Of a stretch of 64,000 nt of DNA, positions 35,522 through 46,262 are shown piece by piece. The position numbers and the translations under genes are program-made. The notes beneath the pieces are model-generated. The model saw only the letters and a program-made list of their open reading frames with translations. It was not told the origin of the DNA and did no database searches. The stretch is from Russula earlei (lineage: Eukaryota > Basidiomycota > Agaricomycetes > Russulales > Russulaceae). The stretch spans positions 124,001 through 188,000 of the forward strand of contig JAGFNK010000040.1 of the NCBI GenBank assembly GCA_025769875.1. Reading direction: 5' to 3'. Every line of letters starts with the position of its first letter. Within the stretch, counting starts at the first letter, position 1.

Positions 35522-36184
35522 GGTACGTGTTGCAGAAGGCAGAGGTGAAGAGTAGAGGCCAGTGTAGCAAGGGCTTTAAACAAGGTGGTCATTGAAGAGT
35601 ACCTTGAAGAGAAGGGAAGGCTTTAGACTGAGTGGTCACAGGGGAGTACCCAGGAAGATGAGAGTATCACAAATGGACAGTCTGATGACTGCCATGCTAC
35701 ATTGGGGCTTATATACAGTGTACAGGGTTGATTACAAAGAACTGGAACTATTCTAGACCCTTTGGTACCATCCAATAGGACTACAGAGGCATAAACTTGC
35801 TTGTGTCAGGTTTCAGGCTTACTGAGCGTATTACTGATCATTGCGGAGCGATGACATCCTTATGATGTCACTGTGGAGCACTTAGTGAGCCTATGAGGTC
35901 ACTGTGGAGTTGCTCAGTCAGCCATGATGTCATTGGAGCCTTGATGACATCAGATGAGTTTGCAACAGTTCAAGGAGTTTGTGCTGCTGTTTCATGTTCT
36001 TGGTGGCTGGGTGGCCATGTGGCTGCCACGCAATGATTACCTGATTAGGAAATGGGTGCCCAGTCATGTTATAGTGCCTTTGTAATAGTGATATCTCGCA
36101 CAGCAGCAGGGGTAGCCCAAGAAATGGAAGTGAGTTGGCAATGCAAAGTGAGAGAGGTCTCTCTCAAGTGAAATAGGACAATAT

Positions 36185-37012
36185 TGTTACGAACCAAGGC
36201 CAGGTCCTGGCCGTAGATTGTCCTGTTTCACTCAAGAGAGACCTCTCTCACCTTGCATTGCCAACTCCCTTCCATTTTATGGGCTAACCCTCCTGCGGTA
36301 CAAAATATTGCTATTGCAAAGGCACTATAACACGACCAGGCACCCGTTTCCTAATCGGGTAATCATCACGTGGCAGCCACATGGTCACCCAGCCACCAAG
36401 AACCCAAAACAGCGGCACAAACTCTTAGAAACTATTGCATAACTGATCTGACATCATCAAGGCTCCAATGACATCATGGCTGACTGAGCGACTCCACAGT
36501 GACCTCATAGGCTCACTAAGCGCTCCACAGTGACATCATAATGATGTCATCGCTCCACAATGATCAGTAATGCGCTCAGTAAGCCTGAAAATTGACACAA
36601 GCAAGTTTATGCCTCTGTAGTCCTATTGGATGGTACCAAAGAGTCTAGAATAGTCCCAGTTCTTTGTAATCGACCCTGTACACTGTATATAAGCCCCAAT
36701 GAAGCATGGCAGTCGTCATACTGTCCATTTGTGATACTCTCATCTTCCTGGGTACTCCCCTGCAACCACTCAGTCTAAAGATTCCCCTCGCCTCCAAGGT
36801 ACTCTTCAACGACCGCCTTGTTTAAAGCCCCTCACTACACTGGCCTCCAGCCTTCACCTCTGTCTCTTTCAACACCTACCAGTCCCCATCTGGTACCTCC
36901 TCGTCGTTTGGCTCGTCCTCTTGTTCAATGCCACCTTTGCTGCGTATCATCTGTTCCGACCCTTGCCCACTTGCTCCTGAGTCCTTTGTGATCAGCAGTA
37001 CGTGTCTTGACA
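36185..37012 (+). mobile_element. Solo G-family LTR (G4) inserted in G3
   Basis: 828 bp from TGTTACGAACC to GTGTCTTGACA, with the exact duplication AATAT (36180-36184 and 37013-37017). It has inserted, in opposite orientation, near the end of another copy of its own family. Confidence 0.93.
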
Positions 37013-37259
37013 AATATATGGCCAGGACCTGGCCTTGGTTTGTAACATTTATCCCCTCTTTATAGACTTGTTGCTCCTGCAACGGTAGGGGCTTGTTTCT
37101 TTGGAAGGTGGAGTAGTTTGCATATGAAGAGTTGAAGTCTGTTCAGTTGTGGGGAATTCCCTTGTGTTCTATGGATTGTTTTAGGGATAGCTGTGGTCAA
37201 TTGGGTGCATGTGATCACAGGGGTTCTCTGAAAAGTTCTTTGTTAACAAGGATAAAGAT

Positions 37260-38512
37260 AGTTGTCGATGGAAGTCATAGTGGGAGTTATTGCTTTCAGG
37301 GGTTGCCCCTGGTGGGAACTGTTTTAAGTGCTTTTGGATATTTCTGATGGAAGTCTTTGACAAGCAGTTGTGCTTTTGATAGGTTAGATGCCGGTTCCCA
37401 AGTATTCTCTGCGGCAGTGTATCCTTTCCACCTAACTAGGTATTGGATCCCTTTGCGGTTTGGGGAAAGTTAAGAGTCTAAGATCTGTTCTACTTCATAT
37501 TGTTCTTCTCCTTTGACCAGTATAGGCGGCGGGTTTGAGAAGTTGGGGCCATGGGCAGTGGTTTCCTTGTAAGGTTTAATTAGGGAATGATGAAAAACTG
37601 GGTGTATCTTCCAAGACCTTGGTAATTCAAGGCGAACATTTACTGGATATGCAGTGGTGACTTTGAATGGTCCATATTGTCGAGGGGCTAGTTTCACTTT
37701 TGGATGAGTAGTTTGTAGATTTGTAGCTTCCAACCATACTTGATCCCCTTCTTTAAAGCGAAATGTTGGGGACTGAGGTCCTGATTGTTTCATGATTTTG
37801 GTTGCTCAGTTCAGAGAAGCAGCTACTTCTTCTCTGAGTTGGTTTAGTCTGCTTAGTCTTTCTTGGATTGAAGGGAATTTTGACGTAAAGGCAAGGGGTG
37901 GGGCAAAGGTTGGGTTAAAGCCATACCAGACCTCAAAAGGGGGTTTGTTTGTTGCACTGTGTTGTCTGGCATTATGTGCAAATTCCATAAAGGGAATTAG
38001 TTCTGCCCAATTGTCCGCTTGGTGGTTGCAAAATATTTGTAGGTATTGTTCTAATTCTTGGTTAACTCGTTCTGTTTCTCCATCTGTCTGTGGGTGGTAT
38101 GCTGTACTCAGTGATACTTTGACATTTAATTTCTTCCATAGTTCTTGAGTAACCTTTGCTGCGAATTGAGGGCCTCTATCTGATATTATTTGAGCCAGAA
38201 GGCCTATTCTTCTCCAGACATTATTCATGATTAGTGTTGCTGTTTCTTCTGCTGTGATTGTTTTGTGGCAAGGGGTAATGATTATCGCTTTGCTGAATCA
38301 ATCTACCATGACTAGGAGGCTGTCAAAGCCTTGTGAAATCAGTAGGTCTGTGATAAAGTCCATGGTGATGCTTTTCCATACTTCTCTAGCTGGTGTAATT
38401 GATACAAGGGGTGTTTCTGTCTTTGGGTAGTTCTTTGTGCTTTGGCAAATTGCACAACCTTCTACGTAACTTTTGATGTAGGTTAGCATTCCTGGCCACC
38501 AATAGTTTCAAT
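37260..38512 (-). pseudogene. Gypsy integrase and chromodomain remnant
   Basis: From the N-terminal side it reads NYWWPGMLTYIKSYVEGCAI (the H2C2-side of integrase), then MDFITDLL and the core motif ISDRGPQFAAKVTQEL with YHPQTDGETERVNQELEQYL. The spacing of D and E fits a DDE integrase. A GPF/Y-type segment (APRQYGPFKV, PVFHHSLIKPYK) follows, then a stop, then a chromodomain, GIQYLVRWKGYTAAENTWEP. TGA stops at 38300-38298 and 38510-38508 stand at expected Arg codons; TAA at 37472-37470 precedes the chromodomain. The chromodomain would place it with the chromoviruses. Confidence 0.88.
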
Positions 38513-39089
38513 TATTGCCATTTTCAGTGCACTTGGCGGAGCTTGAATTCCACCCAAATTGGCACAGAAACCCCCTCAAATGTGCAAGATAAATAACTCC
38601 CTCAAAACAGCATCAATTCATGTGAACATTATTGTCCCTGAATCACCTAAATGAGGGCTAGGCAGCCCCATTGTTTTCATGAGATTTGAGTGAAAATTGG
38701 TGGAGCTGGACTCAAGCCACCTCCACATGTGTATTAGATGAATTACAACTCAAATTGTGGTCTATATCTATTATTTTTCCCTCATGTTGTACCCATGGGC
38801 TGTCTTGAGGCAGCCCCATAGTGTTGTGTTTTTGACTCAAGTGTTGTGGTGTGCAACATTGTTTCCAGTGCAATCAGAGTCATGGCCAGCCACTCATCAC
38901 CCCTCTCACCTCTCCATTCTGACCATCCTTTGCCCTCATTCCCACCATGCCCACTGTCTCAGCCACATCAGTTGTGCCACTCCCTTCCAACTCACATTCG
39001 GCCCTCCACACCCACAGTTGCAGCCATGCCAGTCACACTGCCTGTGTCAACCCACCATCAGTCTTCATTGTGTGCCACACTCTGCCATC

Positions 39090-40150
39090 AGCATGCCAAC
39101 TCTGCTAGAATACCTCAAGCTCAAGTGGGATCTGGAGGACCTTATTGCCTCCTCGTCAAGACTCCGCATGTGTGACTGGGAAGACAGAGATGAATACTAC
39201 CGGAGTTTCAGGGCAATCTGCAGTCCCCTCGTCCATGCACACCAACTGTGCTACAAAGATTGCAACAAGTCATTCTGGCTTGGACTCCACCCAGACAACT
39301 GCCGGATGGTCTCCCAACATCTTGGCCCCTGGTGCACAAATGAACAGCAGAGGCACTTTGTCAATTTCCAAGAAGTGTTTGACACACTAGTCAAGATATT
39401 CTCTCAGTGTCCTTGCGACATTCAGTGGGAACACAAACTCAGTTCTTGCAATGAAGATGAAAACAAGGATGATCACATCTACCCCACACCCACACCAGCT
39501 CCCGCCATTGTCCCTGTGTTGCCCATCATCGCCTTCATGTTGCCTGCTCCCATTGCCCCTGCAGTTCCCACCTCATCCGCCATTCCTGTCACTTCATTCA
39601 CTGCTGCCATCTTCGACTCACCAGCCCCACCTGCCTCCACCTGTCCCAGCATTGCCTGCATCCACCATCGTCGCCACCCTCATCTGTCCCCACTGCCTTA
39701 GCCTCAGCCTCACCCACCGACATTTTAGCGCTGCCCACCACTTCAGCCCTTGCAGCCTTGTCTGCCACCCCCACCTTCGTCTCATCCACTCCTGTGCCCT
39801 CAGTTGTCTTGTCACCCTCAGTCTCGTCTGTCGCCTCATCTGCTGCCATTCCACGATTAGTCCCAGCCATTGCTCCATCCCCACTGTCCACTGCCAGTGC
39901 CCTCCATCATTGCCTCCACTCCATCCGCCTACGTCATCGCCCCAGCTCTGTTTGCTGCTGCCTTCCTGGTCTCACCCTCAGCCTTTGTCTCAGCGCCAGC
40001 TGCCTTAGTAGTAGTTTTGCACGACACCAGCACTGCAGCACCATCACCACCTCTCATCACCAGCACCACCCCAGAAGACCAAGAAGGCCCCGGCCACGAA
40101 CTTAGCCACAACATGCCACAACAGGAGCAGAAGCCACCACCACACCACCG
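39090..40150 (+). pseudogene. Decayed gag-like gene inside A1
   Basis: It starts at LLEYLKLKWDLEDLIASSSR, then SFRAICSPLVHAHQLCY, FWLGLHPDNCRMVSQHLGPW and FVNFQEVFDTLVKIFSQCPC, collinear with the intact gag at 46,263-47,942 (residues about 115-250). An Ala/Pro/Ser-rich tail follows with frameshifts. The N-terminal zinc knuckle of the intact copy is absent here. Confidence 0.75.
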
Positions 40151-40689
40151 CCACAGGATAAGCAGCAGCTGACACCAACAGCACACCGCATGCCACCTCC
40201 CACATTGTCTCCCTGTCCATTCATGCACTCTCACCCACATCTGCTGCTGACACCTGCAGTGGAGATGACCCCACCACCGCTGTCGCAAGACAACTAATTG
40301 CCAACCCCGTGCAAGCTGCCCCATGCATCCTCCTTCTCAAGTCCTCACCACCTATGCCTCTGTCTACAAACTCACACTCACTGCCTATGCCTCCGCTCCT
40401 CATCCATGCCTGCTGCCAATGCCTGCAATGGAGACAACCATGCCGCCACCACCACAAGACAACACCACCACAATGCAGCTGCCATCTTGTCACCACCATC
40501 CTCATCTCCATCGCCTCTGTCTCCCATTGCCTTTGCCTCTTCCATCATCACCATCGCCAATCGCCGCCTTCGCGTCTTCCAGCAGCACAAGCAGCCGCCA
40601 CCACCACCTCAGTTCAGATGCAAAAGGCTCAAAACACTCGCATTCAGATGCTTGACCAAGGACAGTCAAAGTTTCAAGCCCCTGGGAGG

Positions 40690-41073
40690 TGTAAGGTAGG
40701 CCATATGGCTGGCCACAGAATGACATGTGGGAAATGCAATAGGACATGACGCCTCCTCCTATCCTTTGCCACCTCCCTCTCGTTCCAGGCCATCCACTGG
40801 CCACACACCACAAGCCACCTTGTGTGTGACATCATTGCCCAGCCCTTGCCATTGACCATGCATGCACGCCACACCCCGCACATGTGATGCGTTTGCATCT
40901 CAAGCCTTTCATGACTGCCTCAACTGTCTCAACCAGTCTTGATTCACTTTCATGCCTTTCATCTCTAATACCTCTCTCCTGTATATAAAAACACCCTAGC
41001 TACTCTGTAGTAGAAAGAGTTCAGAATAGGACCCCTCTTTGCAACCCACTCCTCTCTGTCTGTGAAAAACAAG
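40690..41073 (+). repeat. S-type LTR fragment inside A1
   Basis: A purine-rich GGGAGG tract precedes TGTAAGGTAGGCCATATGGC, and a TATA segment (TGTATATAAAAACACC) lies near 40,980, matching the LTRs of the gag-only element in reverse. Confidence 0.65.
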
Positions 41074-41483
41074 AAAGATGGTCAGAATGGAGAGGCGAGA
41101 GGGGTGATGAGTGTCTGGCCATGACTCCAATTGCACTGGAAACAATGTTGCACACCACAACACTTGAGTCAAAACACTATGGGGCTGCCTCAAGACAGCC
41201 CATGGGTACAACATGAGGGAAAAATAATAGATATAGACCACAATTTGAGTTGTAATTCATCTAATACACATGTGGAGGTGGCTTGAGTCCAGCTCCACCA
41301 ATTTTCACTCAAATCTCATGAAAACAATGGGGCTTCCTAGCCCTCATTTAGGCAATTCAGGGACAATAATGTTCATATGAATTGAAGCTGTTTTGAGGGA
41401 GATCTTCATCCTGCACATTTGAGGGGGTTTCTGCACCAATTTGGGTGGAATTCAAGCTCCACCAAGTGCGCTGAAAATGGCAA

Positions 41484-41550
41484 TAATTTTCTAAACGCTT
41501 GTTCTTTGTTATCCTCCCATTTGAAGGGGTTTTCTTTCTTTGTTAAATTA
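41484..41550 (-). pseudogene. Gypsy RT connection fragment between two TIR elements
   Basis: The minus strand reads NPFKWEDNKEQAFRK, the conserved F-x-W-x(n)-AF segment at the RT-RNase H connection. It is the only Gypsy sequence left between A1 and B. Confidence 0.75.
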
Positions 41551-44173
41551 TTGCTGTTTTCAGCACACTTGGCGGAGCTTGAATTCCACCCAAATTGGTG
41601 CAGAAAACCCCCTCAAACATGCAGGATAAATATCTCCCTAAAAACACCTTCAAATCATATGAAAGTTATTGTCCCTGAATTGCCTGAATGAGGGCTAGGC
41701 AGCCCCATTGTTTTCATGAGATTTGAGTGAAAATTGGTGGAGCTGGACTCAAGCCACCTCCACATGTGTATTAGATGAATTACAACTCAAAATCATGGTC
41801 AATATCTATTATTTTGCCCTCATGTAGTACCCATGGGTTGTCTTGAGGCAGCCCCATAGTGTTTTTGACTGGGAGGAGCACCTAGCAGGAACACAAGAAT
41901 GTGTTTGTTCATTCAACTGAACTCAGGTTCACACAGATGATAAGAGGACAACAGGGCAACTTTATTCAAGATGGTAGCATTTACAGGTGGGAACTAAGGC
42001 TAAGGGACAGGAAAAGCACAAAAGACAGGCATATAAAAGGAAATCTAGACATAAGAAGGGGACCGAAGATGGACAACGTGAGGTATCGAGTCATGGTCTC
42101 CAGCAGCTGTGGTAGTAGCATGTGGCAATTTGTGAAGGATGGCTGAGGCCAGGTGTGGTGACAAGGGGTGTGGTCGAGTCACAACGTGAGGGGGAGACGA
42201 TGCAAAGGAGAGGCTGGAGGGGGGATAGGGAGAGTGCTGGTGGGTGGTTGCTTGGGTGCTGATGGCACTGCCAAATGCGATTGTGGGTGGGACGATTGGA
42301 GAGATTGGATGACAGATGCAAGGTAGAGGAGCAAGGGGGCATGGATGTAGAAAGGGAGAGCCAAGACAGCAGCAGAAATGGACATGTAGGTGGCATGCAG
42401 ATCTCTGACTAACAAAATGAGAGACTAGTAAAAGGGGAGAAAAAGCATACTGAAAGTACAGTAGCAACACCATCCGATGGCAATGAAGATGGTGGCATGG
42501 TACAGGGCTCTTCAGTGGTGCATCAGGACTTGTTGGTGCATGGTGAAGGCAGGGGCATTGAGGGCAAGGGCGTGTGGCAGTTGATTGGGGCGAGGTGGCA
42601 TGCTGGTGGTGGCAATGATGATGCAAGGATGAAGAGGAGATGGCACAAAAGGAATATGCACATATGTACTCTTATTAGTGATTCGTGGCCAGCCATATAG
42701 CTGTGTGGGTGAGTTGACATCAAGGCCATGCTGAGATGCAAGGGAGGCAAAAGCAAGTGAATCAGTCTTGAATTGCAGACTGAAAGACAGAAAACTCACC
42801 CATAAAGTGACCACAAGCGGAACATGCTGAACAACGGACTTGACAATGTTCATATATGGCATGTTCAACCTCAAGAGCAAGAGAATGGGCAAGGTGAAGG
42901 TGGGGTGGGTGTGAGAAGCGATGTACAGTGTCCAAGTGATGTGTGGCAGCAAGGAAGCAACTCAAAAAAAACAAGTGTATGCATATGTGCCACCGAATTG
43001 CTCAGCATTCGCATTCACATTTGTTTGCCGCAAATTGCTTACAAGAGTACATATGTGCATATTCCTTTTGTGCCATCTCCTCTTCATCCTCACATCATCA
43101 TCGTTGCTGCCAGCATGCCACCTCACCCCCATCAACCACTGCACGCCCTCGCCCTCAACACCCCCACCTTCACCATGCACCAACAAGTCCTGATGCACCG
43201 CAAAAGAGCCCCATACCACGCTGCCATCTTTGTTGCCATTGGACAGTGTTGCTACTGTATGTTTCAGTATGCTTTTTCTCCCCTTTTACTAGTCTCTCAT
43301 TTTGTTAGTCAGAGATCTGCATGCCACCTATGCGTCCTTTTCCCAGCCTGCCACCATCTTGCCTCTCCCTTTCTACATCCACACCCCCTCACTCCTCTAC
43401 CTCACATCTGCCATCCAATCTCTCTAATCGTCCCACCCACAATCATGTTCAGCAGTGCCATCAGCACCCAAGCAACCACCCACCAGCACTCTCCCTATCC
43501 CCCCTCCAGCCTCTCCTTTGCATCATCTCCCCCTCATGTCGCCACTCAACCACACCCCTCATCACCACACCTGGCCTCAGCCATCCTTCACAAATTGCCA
43601 CACTGCCACTACCACAGCCACTGGAGACCACAACTTGATACCTCACATTGTCCAGCTTCGGTCCCCTTCTTACATCTAGATTTCCTTTCATATGCCTGTC
43701 TTTTGTGCTTTTCCTGTCCCTTAGCCTTAGTTCCCACCTGTAAATGCTACCATCTTGAATAAAGTTTCCCTGTTGTCCTCTTATCATCTGTGTGAACCTG
43801 AGTGCAGTTGAATGAACAAACACATTCTTGTGTTCCTGCTAGGTGCTCCTCCCAGTCAAAAACACTATGGGGCTGCCTCAAGACAACCCATGGGTACTAC
43901 ATGAGGGCAAAATAATAGATATTGACCATGATTTTGAGTTGTAATTCATCTAATACACATGTGGAGGTGGCTTGAGTCCAGCTCCACCAATTTTCACTCA
44001 AATCTCATGAAAACAATGGGGCTGCCTAGCCCTCATTCAGGCAATTCAGGGACAATAACTTTCATATGATTTGAAGGTGTTTTTAGGGAGATATTCATCC
44101 TGCATGTTTGAGGGGGTTTTCTGCACCAATTTGGGTGGAATTCAAGCTCCACCAAGTGCACTGAAAACAGCAA
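41551..44173. mobile_element. Long-TIR foldback element (type B)
   Basis: It starts TTGCTGTTTTCAGCACAC and ends with the inverted TGCTGAAAACAGCAA, flanked by TA (41549-41550, 44174-44175). The outer 300-odd bp match the type-A termini. Beyond them the inverted repeat continues, so the arms are about 1.1 kb each (41,551 to about 42,660 and about 43,055 to 44,173) around a spacer of about 390 bp. No transposase was recognised. Confidence 0.85.
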
Positions 44174-44175
44174 TA

Positions 44176-44500
44176 AATACAAGTCGTGGTCTCAGAATGT
44201 TTTTAAGACTTTATGTGTCCAATCCTCAAGTTCATTTAGGGTTTGTGCCATGATTAATATATCATCTAGATAAACGACCACTCGTTCAGTGGCAATGTAT
44301 TCCACTAGGATGGTGTTCATAAAACATTGGAAAGTGGCTGGGGCATTGCAGAGACCAAATGTCATTATCAGAGGTTCAAAAAGTCCTAAGGGTGTCTTGA
44401 ATGCTGCAAGGTGTTCATCACCCTCTCTTAGGTGGATATTGTTGTATCCCCATCATATGTCAAACCTGGTAAAATATTGGGCTCCTTGGAGTTTGTTGAT
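44176..44500 (-). pseudogene. Gypsy reverse transcriptase palm fragment
   Basis: Reads KLQGAQYFTRFDI, stop, WGYNNIHLREGDEHLAAFKT, FGLCNAPATFQCFMN and VVVYLDDILIMAQ. The YLDD sequence is the catalytic Y-x-DD box. TGA at 44455-44453 and at 44194-44192 replaces expected Arg codons. Confidence 0.9.
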
Positions 44501-44869
44501 TATTGCCATTTTCAGCGCACTTGGTGGAGCTCGAATTCCACCCAAATCAGCGCAGAAACCCCCTCAAACATGTGGGATGAATATCTCCCTCAAAACAGCT
44601 TCAATTCATATGAACATTATTGTCCCTGAATTGCCTGAATGAGGGCTAGGCAGCCCCATTGTGTTCATGAGATTTGAGTGAGAATTGGTGGAGCTGGACT
44701 CAAGCCACCTCCACATGTGTATTAGATGAATTACAACTCAAAATCATGGTCTATATCTATTATTTTTCCCACATGTTGTACCCATGGGCTGTCTTGAGGC
44801 AGCCCCATAGTGTTTTTGACTCAAGTGTTGTGGTGTGCAATGTTATTTCCAGTGCGATTGGAGTCGCGG

Positions 44870-45576
44870 TGTAGCGCGTCCGGTGACGTGCGAGTGAGAT
44901 CGTAAGGCTGACCGGTCCAAGCAGAAAGAGTAGAGGAGGGGGGGAGAGGAGGAACAAGTGGTCGCGCGCAGTCGTTCTGGTTCAGGCAGAGGTGGACAGA
45001 TGAGGGGGAAAAGATTCTGATTCCACTGGACTTCTTTTTTTTACTACAAGGTAGCTAGGTGTTTTATATACAAGAAGGGGAGTAGTAAGAGGGGGCATGT
45101 AATGAAAGGAAATGAGATGATGAAAGGAAGTAGAGTCTTGAAAGGCAATCGAGACCGGGCGAGGCGGTCTAGGCGATCGTGAAAGGCTCGACGCGGAAAC
45201 GCGTCGCGTGTGCCGGAGCGTGGGGTGCGTGCGCGTATGGCGATGGGTGGGCGATGCGGTCGTCCGGGTCTTGACGTCGGGTGTGAGGTGGTAGGCGTGC
45301 TCGTGAGGTCGGTGCGTGGTCGGTGGCAAGGGCTGCAATGCGGTCGGTGGCAGGACAGCCTGGCACGCAATCGTGTCTTGTGAGCATTTGGCATACGCGT
45401 GGTTGGTAGAAAGGGCTTGAAGTTGGGCACAAGAGAGGTCGCGGGTGCGTGCGTGTGTGTGTGCAGCTGTTGGCAAGGGATGAAAGCGAGCTGAGGCAAG
45501 GGAGAGGATAGGCGTCACGTCGTGTCGCGTCGCGTTTCCGCACGTGATTTCGTGGCCAGCCATAATCCTCCTTACA
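44870..45576 (-). repeat. 3' LTR of the gag-only element
   Basis: 707 bp beginning TGTAGCGCGTCCGG and ending CCTCCTTACA on the plus strand. The minus strand carries a TATATAAAACACC promoter segment. A purine-rich tract (GGGGGCTT side, CCCCCGGGAGG on the minus strand) borders it at 45,577. Confidence 0.9.
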
Positions 45577-46262
45577 CCTCCCGGGGGCTTGAAATTTTGA
45601 CCGTCCTCGGTCAAGCGTCCGAATGCGAGACTTTGAACCTTTTGTGTCTGATTTGTGGCGGCGGTCGCGGCTGCTTGTGTTGTGGCATCGGTAGTGGGGG
45701 AGGAGACGAAGGGTGGCGGCGCCGGAGGGTGAGGGTCGTGGGAGACGGAGGCGCTGGAGATGAGGGCGAGGGTGGTGGCAAGACGGCGGCTGCGTGGCGA
45801 TGGGGTTGTCTTGTGGTGTGTGCGTCAGTGTCAAGTGTGTCGTCTGGGTCATTGCGAGCAGTGATCCGCTGTGTCCTGGAATGCGGGTGCGGAATGGCGA
45901 AGTGAGGGGGGCTTGGCGTGGCGTGCGTGCGGCTAGAGTCGGGACAGAGTGGGCAGCGTTGTCGAGAAGCGAAGACGTAGGCGGCGAGCGTGAGTTCGTA
46001 GACAGAGACGTAGGTGGCGAGGACTTGGGAAGGAAGATGCGTGGGGCGGCTTGCGCGGGGGTAACGTTTGTCGTCATTCGGCGGCGACAGGTGGTGGGGT
46101 CGTCTCCACTGCAGGTGTCGGCAGCAGACGTGGGTGAGAGCGCGCGAACGGACGGGGAGGCGATGTGGGATGCGGCGCGTGGTATGCTGCTGGTGTCGGC
46201 GGCGGCTTTTCCTACGGCGGCGGCGTGGCGGCTGCTGCTGTTCCTGTTGGGGCGTGTCGTGG

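Larger units (their letters stand above)
34896..37047 (-). mobile_element. 3' LTR of the Ty3/Gypsy element (G3), carrying two nested LTRs
   Basis: It starts TGTCAAGACATG and ends TTTGTAACA, so its sense strand is minus, like the gag-pol remnants to its right. A purine-rich tract (AAAGAGGGGATAAA on the minus strand, 37048-37061) abuts it, as expected for the polypurine tract. It contains the V solo LTR and the G4 LTR. Confidence 0.8.
38515..41483. mobile_element. Long-TIR element type A, copy 1 (A1)
   Basis: It starts TTGCCATTTTCAGTGC, ends with the inverted sequence GCTGAAAATGGCAA and is flanked by TA at both sides (38513-38514, 41484-41485). The inverted repeats run about 410 bp (38,515-38,930 and 41,074-41,483). 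The interior holds a decayed gag gene (+) and an S-type LTR fragment. No transposase was recognised. Confidence 0.85.

Noticed and set aside
40221..40813. Overlapping ORFs on both strands in A1
   Set aside because: Low-complexity continuations of the decayed gag tail without independent motifs.
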